A stretch of 64,000 nt of DNA, taken from Ignavibacteria bacterium (GTDB lineage: Bacteria > Bacteroidota > Ignavibacteria > Ch128b). Positions 1-8,574 of this stretch are shown one piece after another (positions within the stretch are counted from its first letter, which is position 1; each line of letters opens with the position of its first letter). The notes beneath the pieces were generated by a model that saw only the letters and a program-made list of their open reading frames with translations, did not search any database and was not told the DNA's origin. Where the stretch lies: the NCBI GenBank assembly GCA_013177855.1, contig JABLYA010000002.1, positions 248,001 to 312,000 of the forward strand. The letters run 5' to 3'. Both the position numbers and the translations under genes were made by a program.

Positions 1-507
1 TTTTTTTATCCATTCAGGATGTAATAAAGCAATATGTAATGGATCAGTAAAAGTAAGTGGTGCATCTCCAGATTTAACATTAAGAATATTTAACCAGGCA
101 TGAATTTCAAGATTCCTTTTATGTGCTTCTTGAATTATAAAATCAAGCGGATCAAACGATGGCTCTTGACCAAGTTTTCCGGTTAAGTAAGATGACCATG
201 GTTCATACCTGCTTTTGTATAAAACACTTCCCTGAGATCTTACTTGAAAATAAATTGTATTAAAATTTTTTGCTTTCAGACTATCTAAAATTTCGATGAG
301 AGATTTTTTTTGAATGACAGGATCAAAAGTTTTTGGAGGCCAATCCAGTTGATGATTGGTTGCGACCCAAACAGCTCTAACTTCTCGTTTAGGCTGTGAA
401 AAAATCAGTTCACTAAAAACTAGAATTAAGATTAATATTTGTAATGAAATCGGAAATATTTTGTTAACAAGAATTGAAATTAATTTCATCAGGAAGCTTT
501 TATTCAT
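1..507 (-). CDS. Secreted GHL10-type glycoside hydrolase-like protein, N-terminal part (cut by window edge)
   Basis: Only about 169 N-terminal residues are visible; the gene continues past the left edge. A hydrophobic leader ends near the cleavage-like SELIFSQ, followed by the family hallmark REVRAVWVATNHQLDWP and, further on, the NTIYFQVRSQG strand and EIHAWLN, as in GHL10 (DUF187) TIM-barrel proteins thought to act on polysaccharide or peptidoglycan. It resembles the neighbour at 1149-3014 in fold but keeps the more classical family N-terminus. Two in-frame ATGs are possible: 507, overlapping the upstream gene's stop by eight bases, or 489; I chose 507 because of that coupling, without a clear ribosome site for either. 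The substrate cannot be inferred. Confidence 0.85.
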   Translation of the reverse strand, partial: MNKSFLMKLISILVNKIFPISLQILILILVFSELIFSQPKREVRAVWVATNHQLDWPPKTFDPVIQKKSLIEILDSLKAKNFNTIYFQVRSQGSVLYKSRYEPWSSYLTGKLGQEPSFDPLDFIIQEAHKRNLEIHAWLNILNVKSGDAPLTFTDPLHIALLHPEWIKK

Positions 508-820
508 CTTCAATAATTACTGCAGTTCCGTAGGCAATTATTTCAGCTGCATTTTGCATTACATAAGATGTTCCAAATCTAACACCGATGATTGCATTTG
601 CTCCCAGTTCCTGCGCGTTTTTTATCATTCTATCGAGAGCCTGTTCACGAGCTTCAGCAAGTAATTTAGTGTATTCAGAAATTTCACCACCCACTAAGTT
701 TTTAAATGCAGCCAGAATGTCTTTCCCGATGTGTCTTGCTCTTACTGTGTTTCCTCGAACGATACCTAAAATTTTTACTACTTTTTTACCGGGGATAAAT
801 TCGGTTGTGGTGATAATCAT
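500..820 (-). CDS. YbjQ/UPF0145 family protein
   Basis: At 106 residues it has the usual length of the UPF0145 (YbjQ, DUF74) family and matches it end to end: an N-terminal TTTEFIPGK strand, the VRGNTVRARHIGKDI segment, the GGEISEYTKLL segment and the C-terminal ANAIIGVRFGTS block. Members form small oligomeric alpha/beta rings; some are described as heavy-metal-binding-like, but the biochemical role is not established. Its ATG overlaps the stop of the upstream membrane-protein gene by four bases (ATGA), so the two are probably co-translated, and its own stop overlaps the start of the following GHL10 gene. Cytoplasmic: no signal or membrane segment is seen. Confidence 0.85.
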   Translation of the reverse strand: MIITTTEFIPGKKVVKILGIVRGNTVRARHIGKDILAAFKNLVGGEISEYTKLLAEAREQALDRMIKNAQELGANAIIGVRFGTSYVMQNAAEIIAYGTAVIIEDE

Positions 821-1101
821 TGATTAACCTCCGAATATTTATCTCCTTTTCTTAATGTTAATCTTTCACGAATCACAGAAAATAAAAGTAAAACAAATCC
901 AATGACCGTTAGGAAAATTCCTGCTTTAACAAGTAAACTTAATTGAGTGTCTTTTAATAAAATCATAATGAATTGATACAATCCATAAGAAACTAAAATT
1001 AAAATCCCGGTGATAAATAAAAACCATCCAACAACTCGCTCAAGGCGGTTAAGAAATTTACTCCAATACAGATTGTAGTCATTTTGATTTGAATTTTTCA
1101 T
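817..1101 (-). CDS. Small two-helix membrane protein of unknown function
   Basis: A 94-residue protein with a polar N-terminus, a hydrophobic helix at about 25-48, a second at about 57-79 and a basic C-terminus (RERLTLRKGDK). I do not recognise the family. The start at 1101 is preceded by a purine-rich AGGAAGAG ribosome site. The stop overlaps the following YbjQ-family gene by four bases, so the pair is likely one translational unit. The positive residues after helix two suggest both termini are cytoplasmic. It may assist the YbjQ protein at the membrane, but that is inference from coupling alone. Confidence 0.7.
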   Translation of the reverse strand: MKNSNQNDYNLYWSKFLNRLERVVGWFLFITGILILVSYGLYQFIMILLKDTQLSLLVKAGIFLTVIGFVLLLFSVIRERLTLRKGDKYSEVNQ

Positions 1102-1148
1102 TTCTCTTCCTTACGAAATGTATAAATAAAATATTAATTAATATTTCT

Positions 1149-3014
1149 CTACTTCAAAACTATTAATTTGGTGGTTAGTGTTAATTCTGCACCTTTGACT
1201 GAACAAAAATAAACTCCTCCCGCAAGATCTATTGAATCGATTCTAATTTGATTAATTCCAGATGAATTAGAAAAACCTTCATGTGAAGTTATTTTCTGAC
1301 CGAGTAAATTGTAAAGAGCAAATTGATATTTCTGATTTGCTGGAAAAGTAAATTCAACAGTTGTAGTTGAATTAAATGGGTTCGGGTAATTAATAATTTT
1401 CATTTTATTGAAATTATCATTCAGATTTGGCGAATCAGACTCAACATCAGTGGTTACATCAGGGGAAAGCTGACGGTTTAATTTTATATAAGCCGCATCA
1501 GCTCTTACTTTTTTGCCTGCTTCAACTCCGGAATTACTCAGGATCAGGACTAAATTTCTTCCCTTATTTAAATAAACCGTAGAAAGTTTTTTCCATCTTT
1601 TATTCAATGCATTTGTTTGATCAACGATGACTGCATTTAAACTTCCCGAAGAATCAACAACAAGATATCGGGCATTATTTGCCTGATCTGGTGCAGGTAC
1701 AACAAAAGCATAAACATCATAATAACCCGAAACTGGAACATCAAAATAATAACTTACTGAAGCTGAATCGGTGCTTGTTGTGTAAATTGTTTGTCCTTCA
1801 TAACCCGGGATTAAACTTGCCGTCCAGCTTCCAAACCGAATTGCGTTTGTTTGATCAGAAATTCTTACGATTTGTTTATACTCTCTCCAATCAGGTGATG
1901 AAAATGGCGGATATGTTTTCTGCTGGTAACGATTCTCTCTCAAAGCTTGAAAGTAATTCCTTAAATCATTTGAATACCAGATTGCATTGCCTTTAAATCC
2001 TTTTGAACGAGTCACATCAATAAATTGGAAAACAGTTGAAGCTGGCAATGGATTGCTGTTAGGACTTACAGCGAACGATGGGAATGTTTTTGACTTGTCA
2101 TTAACCATCGATTGCATAAAATCTAAAATGCTCGAAAACGAAGAAGGCGTTTCAACATACATTTGAACCTGCACATTATCTATTTTATTATTGTTTACCC
2201 ACCAAACCCAATCTTGGCAAAAGTTATTATACGAAGTATATTGAGAAGCTGAATATAAGCTCGGGGCATTTGAAAGATTAAGTTTTGGTCTGAAAGTCTT
2301 AACGCTGTCGTAAACCCTTGCTTGAAATTCATTAAGTTTGTCTGCTCTCCATCTTATCCATGCTGGATCCGAATAATTTGTTGGCGGTGGTGTTCCATTG
2401 TGCTCAGCACGATAAAGTGAATCAGTATAATTATCATATCCATATTGAAGTGAAGAATATCGAATACGGTCAAGTTCAATTCCATCAACATCATAATTTC
2501 TGACAATCTCCATCACAAGGGCAATTAAAAAATCTTGAACATCTTTTCTTGTTTGAACCATCCAGTAAAAATTTGAATTATCTTTTTCGCCGCCATCAAG
2601 TCTTTTTGCGACCCAATGCGGATAAGTATCGAAAATTTTCCCTTTTCCGCTTGTTCCTGGATAATATGGTTCATAACCTCCAACAAATCCATACTCAAAC
2701 CAGGCTTCAACATGCAAACCGTGTTTATGTGCTTCAGCAATTGCTTCGGCTAAAATGTCTCTTCCATTGTAAGCTGGATCAATGTAAACGCCTGTATGTT
2801 GATAAAATACCTCACTATTCCATAAAGGATAACCACGACTCCAGACATTGACATAAATAACATTAAAATTTGCCGCAGCGATTGAATCAATTGCTTGAGC
2901 TAACGCTTCTTTCGTTCCAAGTTGATCTCGAGCAATCCAGGTTCCTCTTAATTCTTGAGCGTAGATATTTGAGCAAAATAAAGTCAATAAAAGAATAAAC
3001 AAGAATTTTTTCAT
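1149..3014 (-). CDS. T9SS-secreted GHL10-like protein with golvesin-type module
   Basis: The 621-residue protein begins with a signal peptide (cleavage near NIYA/QEL). Residues about 20-370 form a GHL10-like TIM barrel: ELRGTWIARDQLG, FNVIYVNVW, HVEAWFEYG and VDGIELDRIRYSS follow the family's strand order. About 390-530 looks like a golvesin/Xly-type beta module (YYFDVPVSGYYDVYAFV, then RADAAYIKL). The end (about 545-621) is a type A T9SS sorting domain with YPNPFNSTTTVEF and a terminal LTTKLIVLK. It is therefore predicted to be exported through the outer membrane and processed at the surface. The substrate is probably a glycan, but the barrel is divergent from classical GHL10, so catalysis is not certain. 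Confidence 0.85.
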   Translation of the reverse strand: MKKFLFILLLTLFCSNIYAQELRGTWIARDQLGTKEALAQAIDSIAAANFNVIYVNVWSRGYPLWNSEVFYQHTGVYIDPAYNGRDILAEAIAEAHKHGLHVEAWFEYGFVGGYEPYYPGTSGKGKIFDTYPHWVAKRLDGGEKDNSNFYWMVQTRKDVQDFLIALVMEIVRNYDVDGIELDRIRYSSLQYGYDNYTDSLYRAEHNGTPPPTNYSDPAWIRWRADKLNEFQARVYDSVKTFRPKLNLSNAPSLYSASQYTSYNNFCQDWVWWVNNNKIDNVQVQMYVETPSSFSSILDFMQSMVNDKSKTFPSFAVSPNSNPLPASTVFQFIDVTRSKGFKGNAIWYSNDLRNYFQALRENRYQQKTYPPFSSPDWREYKQIVRISDQTNAIRFGSWTASLIPGYEGQTIYTTSTDSASVSYYFDVPVSGYYDVYAFVVPAPDQANNARYLVVDSSGSLNAVIVDQTNALNKRWKKLSTVYLNKGRNLVLILSNSGVEAGKKVRADAAYIKLNRQLSPDVTTDVESDSPNLNDNFNKMKIINYPNPFNSTTTVEFTFPANQKYQFALYNLLGQKITSHEGFSNSSGINQIRIDSIDLAGGVYFCSVKGAELTLTTKLIVLK

Positions 3015-3061
3015 AACACCAGTCCACTTAAATTATTTTAAGATCCTCAAATCGGTTGATT

Positions 3062-3069
3062 CAAATATA
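3062..3069 (-). promoter_or_regulatory. Candidate -7 element for the 1149-3014 gene
   Basis: On the minus strand this reads TATATTTG, fitting the Bacteroidota -7 consensus TAnnTTTG, about 48 bases before the start codon at 3014. No convincing TTTG -33 box lies at 19-21 bases, so this is a half-match. Confidence 0.35.
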
Positions 3070-3221
3070 AATAATTTGAAAATCATTTAATCCAATGTAT
3101 TTGCTCTAATTAGAATTCCAGCTATTTATTGAAAAATAATCTTTAAAGTATCTCAAGATAGATTAAATCAAGAGACTGATAGTAATTAGAATTAAATCAG
3201 CAAACATCAAATTAAGTTTTG

Positions 3222-3229
3222 TAAATTTG
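3222..3229 (+). promoter_or_regulatory. Candidate -7 element for the DUF47-pit operon
   Basis: TAAATTTG matches the Bacteroidota -7 consensus TAnnTTTG and is followed by a ribosome site (GAGGA, 3241-3245) before the TTG start at 3250. No clear TTTG -33 box is present at the expected distance. Confidence 0.45.
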
Positions 3230-3249
3230 CATAACAATTTGAGGAAAAA

Positions 3250-3867
3250 TTGCTAAAGAAATTAATACCAAAAGAAGAAAAGTACTTCGAATATTTTAAT
3301 CAGCTTGCCTCCCTGCTAAGTGAAATAGCAGGAGATGTGTATAAACTTTATACCGATGTAAAAGATATCGATTCCATAGTCTCCAATCTAAAAAATAAAG
3401 AACACCAATGCGATAAGATTACTTCATCGGTCCGACACCAATTAAACCATACATTCGTCACACCATTTGATCGGGAAGATATTTTACAGTTAGTCAAACG
3501 AATGGATGATATTGCGGATATTCTTTTAGTTGCAGCCTCCCGATTCCAAATCTTCAAAATCAGCGAAAAGATTGATTATACCGATGAAATTGCCAGAATT
3601 GTAAAAGAACAAACCGAAGTAATAAATCACGCCATCCACAACCTCAAGCAGCATAAAAGCATAATTGACGAGTGCGATCGAGTCAAACACCTCGAATCAG
3701 AAGCGGATAACATTTATCATCAAGCTTTGACAAATTTATTCGAAAAAGAAAAAGATGCGATTAGTTTAATCAAGAAAAAAGAGATCTTAGATGTAATCGA
3801 AAGAGCTTCTGATATCTGCCAGTCGGTCGCAAGAATCATTGAGTCAATAACCATAAAAAATGCTTGA
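3250..3867 (+). CDS. DUF47/PhoU-like phosphate transport accessory protein
   Basis: The 205-residue, all-helical protein matches the DUF47 family (PhoU-like fold), which accompanies Pit transporters and modulates their activity. Recognisable are the LIPKEEKYFEYFNQLA start, the HQCDKIT metal-site-like segment, PFDREDILQLVKRMDDIADIL and the matching LESEADNIYHQ in the second half. The start is TTG at 3250, supported by GAGGA five bases upstream and by the family N-terminus MLKKLIPKEEK. The pit gene begins nine bases after the stop, so the two form an operon. Cytoplasmic, likely docking on the transporter. Confidence 0.92.
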   Translation: MLKKLIPKEEKYFEYFNQLASLLSEIAGDVYKLYTDVKDIDSIVSNLKNKEHQCDKITSSVRHQLNHTFVTPFDREDILQLVKRMDDIADILLVAASRFQIFKISEKIDYTDEIARIVKEQTEVINHAIHNLKQHKSIIDECDRVKHLESEADNIYHQALTNLFEKEKDAISLIKKKEILDVIERASDICQSVARIIESITIKNA

Positions 3868-3876
3868 GAAAACAAA

Positions 3877-4869
3877 ATGACAATAGTCGTACTCCTGATT
3901 TTCATCGCTCTTGTTTTTGATTTCTATAACGGAATGAATGATGCAGCAAATTCTATTGCCACAGTTGTTTCTACAAAGGTATTAACTCCTTTGCAAGGCG
4001 TTGCCTGGGCAGCATTCTTTAATTTTATAAGCGCTTTTATTTTTGGTGTTCATGTTGCCAATACAATTGGCAAAGGTATAGTTGATCCTTCAATCGTTGA
4101 TAACACTGTGATTTTTTCTGCATTAGTTGGCGCAATAATCTTAACTTCTACAGCAACTCACAATGGACTTCCAATCAGCGTTTCCCATGCAATAATTGGT
4201 GGGTTTGCTGGTGCTGGAATTATAAAAGCAGGATTTTCAGCTTTAATTCTTGCCGGTATAGTAAAAGTTGCATTGTTTATCTTTTTATCTCCTTTGATTG
4301 GGTTTCTGTTAGGACTAGTCATAAGTATAATTACATTATGGATTGTGAAAAATCAGCCTCCAAGAAAAGTAGATAAAGTTTTTCGTCAACTTCAATTAAT
4401 TTCTGCAGCTGCTTACTCGATGGGACACGGCACAAACGATGCTCAAAAAACAATGGGAATAATTACGGCTCTACTTTATTCTAATGGATTACTTAAAGAA
4501 TTTCATGTACCATTCTGGGTCGTTATTTCCTGTCATATTGCAATCGCTCTTGGAACATTGACAGGTGGTTGGAAAGTGATCAGAACACTTGGTATGCGAG
4601 TAACAAAACTAAGACCTTTCCATGGCTTTAGCGCTGAATTTTCTGCTGCTATTACTTTATTTGGTGCTTCTTCTTTTGGAATTCCAGTAAGTACAACGCA
4701 TACAATTACTGGTTCAATAATTGGCGTTGGCTCAATTCAAAATTTCTCAGCTGTAAAATGGGGAGTAGCAAAAAATATTGTTATTGCCTGGATACTAACA
4801 ATCCCACTAAGCGCCCTTTTCTCAATTATTACTTACATGATCGTTAAATTTTTTATAAATGGTTTTTAA
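3877..4869 (+). CDS. pit: Inorganic phosphate transporter, Pit family
   Basis: A 330-residue inner-membrane protein with about ten hydrophobic helices. Both copies of the duplicated PiT signature are visible: NGMNDAANSIATVVSTKVL near residue 15 and SMGHGTNDAQKTMGIITA in the second half, plus PVSTTHTITGSIIGVG near the C-terminus. Pit proteins import metal-phosphate with protons (some with sodium). The length is short for Escherichia coli PitA (about 500) but normal for the short bacterial and archaeal branch paired with DUF47 proteins, as here. It is the second gene of the operon and faces the convergent lipoprotein gene 24 bases downstream; no clear terminator hairpin lies between them. Confidence 0.95.
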   Translation: MTIVVLLIFIALVFDFYNGMNDAANSIATVVSTKVLTPLQGVAWAAFFNFISAFIFGVHVANTIGKGIVDPSIVDNTVIFSALVGAIILTSTATHNGLPISVSHAIIGGFAGAGIIKAGFSALILAGIVKVALFIFLSPLIGFLLGLVISIITLWIVKNQPPRKVDKVFRQLQLISAAAYSMGHGTNDAQKTMGIITALLYSNGLLKEFHVPFWVVISCHIAIALGTLTGGWKVIRTLGMRVTKLRPFHGFSAEFSAAITLFGASSFGIPVSTTHTITGSIIGVGSIQNFSAVKWGVAKNIVIAWILTIPLSALFSIITYMIVKFFINGF

Positions 4870-4893
4870 GTATTCCCGAATATCTTTTTAGGA

Positions 4894-6051
4894 TTACAGA
4901 ATTTTTATTTCAGTGATCTTAAGATATTTATCAAAAACTGAAAAAGTTATTCGAGCCTTTCGAGATTGCTTAGAACCACTGATCTTAAATTCCAAATCAC
5001 AAAATCCGAGCTTTGGATATTGATAACGCACACCGCCTTCATAAAATATTTTGTCATATCTTGGTTGTGATGGCTTTTTCGAAATTAGTTCTACCTTGAT
5101 GTTGTTCCCAATTCTCTTCAATACTTCATTTTCATACCATTCAGGGAATTTTTGAGGAATTAAATTCTGACTGTATCTAAAATCAACATAAGCTAAAGCA
5201 AAATCCATTAATTTTTTATCAGCCAGAGCAAAAAATTGTTGAGTGACTTCTTTAGCATTCGAAGTATATTTCGAAAAATATTCCATCCACATTTTTGATC
5301 TTTCTTCGGCAAGTTCCCTCAAAGCTGATGTGTTAGGAATGTAATAATCATCTGTTGGGACTTTCAATTCAGCAATTGTTGGTTTCTCAACTCTTGCAAA
5401 TTCTGGCAATCCAGAATAAACATAAAAATTTTTTTCTACCGGAAAACGAATTGAACTGATTGGAAAAATTCTGGGGAAAACTTCTTTTGTGGGCACAAAG
5501 AGAAGAACAACAATATTATCCCTTCGATAGAGAGCAAGGTAAATAGGAATACCTGAATACATAGTATAAAGAACTTTTTGATCGTCGCCCAGAATCCTTT
5601 TATCATCAATTGTCTTAAATTCTTGACCTATCATTTCAGTGTATAAATTCTCTAAGAACGGAAGTGCTTTTGATGCATTCTCTGCATTTTTAAACTGAAA
5701 GTAAACTATGCTAAAAGTTACATTTCTTGAAACCTCAACATAAACTCCCGTGATGCTTTTCACAAAACCTTGAGCTTCAATTTCGTCAAGGATCATTTTT
5801 AGTACTTTTTGTTTATCTTCAGGTTGATTATTGAGATTGGCTTTTTTGAATTCATTGAAATCTTTACTCTCGATTTTTTCTCTGAAATAAACGAGTAAAG
5901 GTTCAGCAGCAAAATCCTCAGTTTGAGGAAACAACTTCTCTAAATTAATTTCCTTGCTAATATTCGGTTGAATATTTTCGGTTCTCTTATCTGCATTGCA
6001 AGAAATAAACAATACTCCTGTCAATAAAATCAAAAATTTTATTCTTTTCAT
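4894..6051 (-). CDS. Putative lipoprotein at the end of the kinase operon
   Basis: Family not recognised. The 385-residue protein has a lipoprotein signal (MKRIKFLILLTGVLFISC, lipid-bearing Cys18). The rest is soluble, rich in charged and aromatic residues, with no known catalytic motif. The first half has repeated beta-like stretches (VTFSIVYFQFKNAENASKAL); the end (KARITFSVFDKYLKITEIKIL) is also strand-like. It starts 12 bases after the stop of the hybrid kinase at 6064-8571 and is in the same operon, so it could be a periplasmic or outer-membrane component of the same sensing pathway. That role is inference only. Confidence 0.7.
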   Translation of the reverse strand: MKRIKFLILLTGVLFISCNADKRTENIQPNISKEINLEKLFPQTEDFAAEPLLVYFREKIESKDFNEFKKANLNNQPEDKQKVLKMILDEIEAQGFVKSITGVYVEVSRNVTFSIVYFQFKNAENASKALPFLENLYTEMIGQEFKTIDDKRILGDDQKVLYTMYSGIPIYLALYRRDNIVVLLFVPTKEVFPRIFPISSIRFPVEKNFYVYSGLPEFARVEKPTIAELKVPTDDYYIPNTSALRELAEERSKMWMEYFSKYTSNAKEVTQQFFALADKKLMDFALAYVDFRYSQNLIPQKFPEWYENEVLKRIGNNIKVELISKKPSQPRYDKIFYEGGVRYQYPKLGFCDLEFKISGSKQSRKARITFSVFDKYLKITEIKIL

Positions 6052-6063
6052 AAATATTCCATT

Positions 6064-8571
6064 TTAAGTTGCCATTACCTGAATTAGCATCCTTGAAAGT
6101 TCTTCAAATGAGACTGGCTTGGTTCTAACTTGATTAAAGCCAAGTTCTTTTAAGCGAGATTCTGAAATAATTGATTCGGGTGAGAGTAAACCAATCATTT
6201 TTAGGTTCTCTAGTTTCAGTTTATTTCTTACTTCATCAACGACTTTCTCAGCTTCAATCTCATTCTGAATATTGATAGAATAAATCACGCAGTCAACTGG
6301 TTTATGTTTAAGGAAACTAACAAGTTTTTTACCTTCCTGAATTGTGAAATATTCAACGCCAAGCCTGACCATCAAAGATTCAAGATAAAATTGATCATCT
6401 TTATCATTGTCAATAATTAGAATTGTAGGTTTGAAAGATGATTTATGTCTTTCTTCCAGTAATTTCAAAAGATTTTCGTCGAGCTCCTCGGATTTAATTA
6501 CAGGAAATAAAACGGTAAAAGTTGAACCGACATTTACTTCACTCTCAACATAAATTTCTCCACCCATCATCTTCGTCAATTTTTGTGTGATGGTAAGTCC
6601 AAGTCCTGCGCCCTCAAAATTTCGGCTATAGCCTTCATGTGCCTGTCTGAACAATCCAAAAATATCTTTCAATGCAGACTTAGGAATTCCAATTCCTGTA
6701 TCTTTAACTGAGATGTAAAGATTTTCTCCTTCGTTCTTTGTAGTAATAGTAATTCCACCCTTTGAAGTAAATTTTATTGCGTTGTTTAGAAGATTTGTAA
6801 TTATTTGCTGGAAGCGAACCTCATCAATTCTAATGTAAGGATTGGTTGCCTTAAAATCTGTAATTATCTGTAAGCCTTTTTGTTTTGCTGTTTGTTCATA
6901 CTCGGAAACCACATCTAAGATTAGAGATTCAGCATTCCTTATTATGAATTCAAGCTTCAGTTCGTTTGATTCGATTCTCGAAATATCAATAATATCACTG
7001 ATTAATGTAAGAAGTCGTTTGCTGTTTCTGGTAATCATATCAAATAAATGTTCATTTGCTTGATATGTGTCAGGATCAATTTCGTTTTTTAGTATATCTA
7101 CAGAGCCAAGGATTATATTCACTGGTGTGCGAACCTCATGAGACATCATACTCAAAAAATTGCTTTTCAATCTATCTGATTCTTCAGCTTTAAATTTTGC
7201 ATTTCTTAATTCATCCTCGATTCTTTTTCTTTCTTCAAAATCACGAATGATAAGAATAAGAAATTCATTTTCTTCAATCTCAACATATTTGGCTGATATC
7301 TGGACATTAAAAACTTCACCGTCAGTTTTTTTAGTAACCGCTTCAAAAACTAACCCGTTGTTTTCTTTGATATTCTTTAAATAATCTTTCCATTGATTTT
7401 TAAGGTTTTCGGAGAAATAATCTAAAAGGTTTAAAGACATATTCTCAGGTTTCTCAATTTTATAAAATTCAACAAACTTGTCATTGTAATCTACAATTCG
7501 GTTTTGATTATCAACAATCACAATTGCATCATTTGCAATTTTTGTAATGTATTCATATTGCTTTTTAATTAATTCTTTTTGTTTTCTAAGTGAATCCGTT
7601 TGTTTGATTAATTCTTCCTTCTCTCTCTTAATATAAGTCATCATTATTCCAAAGAATATTGCTGTTACAGCAAAGATTGTCCCAAAAATTCTGAAATAGA
7701 TTTTTTTCAATTCTCGGTATATTTCTTCCTGGTCAAATTTAACTAGCAAAAACCAGTTATACTTTGGAAGGAAATTCACATAAGCATAAACTTTTTGACC
7801 TCTGTAATCGAGACCCTCAAAAAATTTTTTCCCGCTTGTTCTTGACTCTCGATTAAGTTGAATTGGATATAAAGCTTCTTGCAATTTAAAGGCAATGTTT
7901 CCAAGATAACGAGAATCAGAAATGTAAGTTATAACATTATCTCTTACCTGAGCTAACATCGATTCAAAACCATTTAATTGCTCAAAATCGCTCTTCAAAA
8001 TTTTGTACAAAGATTTCCTTGCATCAAATTGAGCGTAAAAAACAAAAGATTTATTATTATCAAAGGGCAATAAAACTCGAGTTTCAAAAACAGATTTATT
8101 TGTTTTATTATCATAGAACAATTCACTGATTAGAATACTATCCTGGTCAAAATTAAAATTAGATTTATCTACAAAATTTCTGTCTTCAATACTAGGACCT
8201 TTTTGGTAAATCAATTTCCCCTTTGTATCAAATATTAAGACTTCCAGCAATCCGAACTCTGAAAATTTATTATCAAACAACTCATCAAGAATTGGATTTT
8301 GACTAAACTTATTTGCACTGGTTAAAACTTTTAATTCACTCTTTAAAGTTGGAGAGTATCTTAGAGAACCCAACTTAAATCGAACATTTTCAAAAAACAT
8401 ATTAATCTTTACTTCCTGCACCTGACTTATGCTGATGAGTTTATTAACATAGTAATCAACAATCTGACTCTGAATTCTCAGGAAGGAGTAAACTCCAAAA
8501 GCAATGAACAAAACCAAGAAAATTATAGGAACGAGATAAGTCTTTGTGTTGAATTGGACAAATTTTTTCAT
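6064..8571 (-). CDS. Membrane sensor histidine kinase with degenerate C-terminal receiver
   Basis: 835 residues. A membrane helix at about 12-31 and another at about 293-313 bracket a Cache-like periplasmic sensor. Then come PAS (about 340-450), HisKA with phospho-acceptor His478 in SHEVRTP, HATPase_c (GFGLFRQ..GAGLGL region, about 580-695) and a receiver-like domain (about 715-835). The receiver is abnormal: where the downstream paralogue has LILMDISL, this protein has CVIYSINI, so the phospho-accepting Asp is Ser. The acidic pair is also altered, although the TKP lysine remains. The sensor resembles that of the adjacent kinase (LDYRGQKVYAY versus TDYRGEKVFAY), indicating tandem duplication. 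It lies three bases after that gene in the same operon. Confidence 0.92.
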   Translation of the reverse strand: MKKFVQFNTKTYLVPIIFLVLFIAFGVYSFLRIQSQIVDYYVNKLISISQVQEVKINMFFENVRFKLGSLRYSPTLKSELKVLTSANKFSQNPILDELFDNKFSEFGLLEVLIFDTKGKLIYQKGPSIEDRNFVDKSNFNFDQDSILISELFYDNKTNKSVFETRVLLPFDNNKSFVFYAQFDARKSLYKILKSDFEQLNGFESMLAQVRDNVITYISDSRYLGNIAFKLQEALYPIQLNRESRTSGKKFFEGLDYRGQKVYAYVNFLPKYNWFLLVKFDQEEIYRELKKIYFRIFGTIFAVTAIFFGIMMTYIKREKEELIKQTDSLRKQKELIKKQYEYITKIANDAIVIVDNQNRIVDYNDKFVEFYKIEKPENMSLNLLDYFSENLKNQWKDYLKNIKENNGLVFEAVTKKTDGEVFNVQISAKYVEIEENEFLILIIRDFEERKRIEDELRNAKFKAEESDRLKSNFLSMMSHEVRTPVNIILGSVDILKNEIDPDTYQANEHLFDMITRNSKRLLTLISDIIDISRIESNELKLEFIIRNAESLILDVVSEYEQTAKQKGLQIITDFKATNPYIRIDEVRFQQIITNLLNNAIKFTSKGGITITTKNEGENLYISVKDTGIGIPKSALKDIFGLFRQAHEGYSRNFEGAGLGLTITQKLTKMMGGEIYVESEVNVGSTFTVLFPVIKSEELDENLLKLLEERHKSSFKPTILIIDNDKDDQFYLESLMVRLGVEYFTIQEGKKLVSFLKHKPVDCVIYSINIQNEIEAEKVVDEVRNKLKLENLKMIGLLSPESIISESRLKELGFNQVRTKPVSFEELSRMLIQVMAT

Positions 8572-8574
8572 AGG

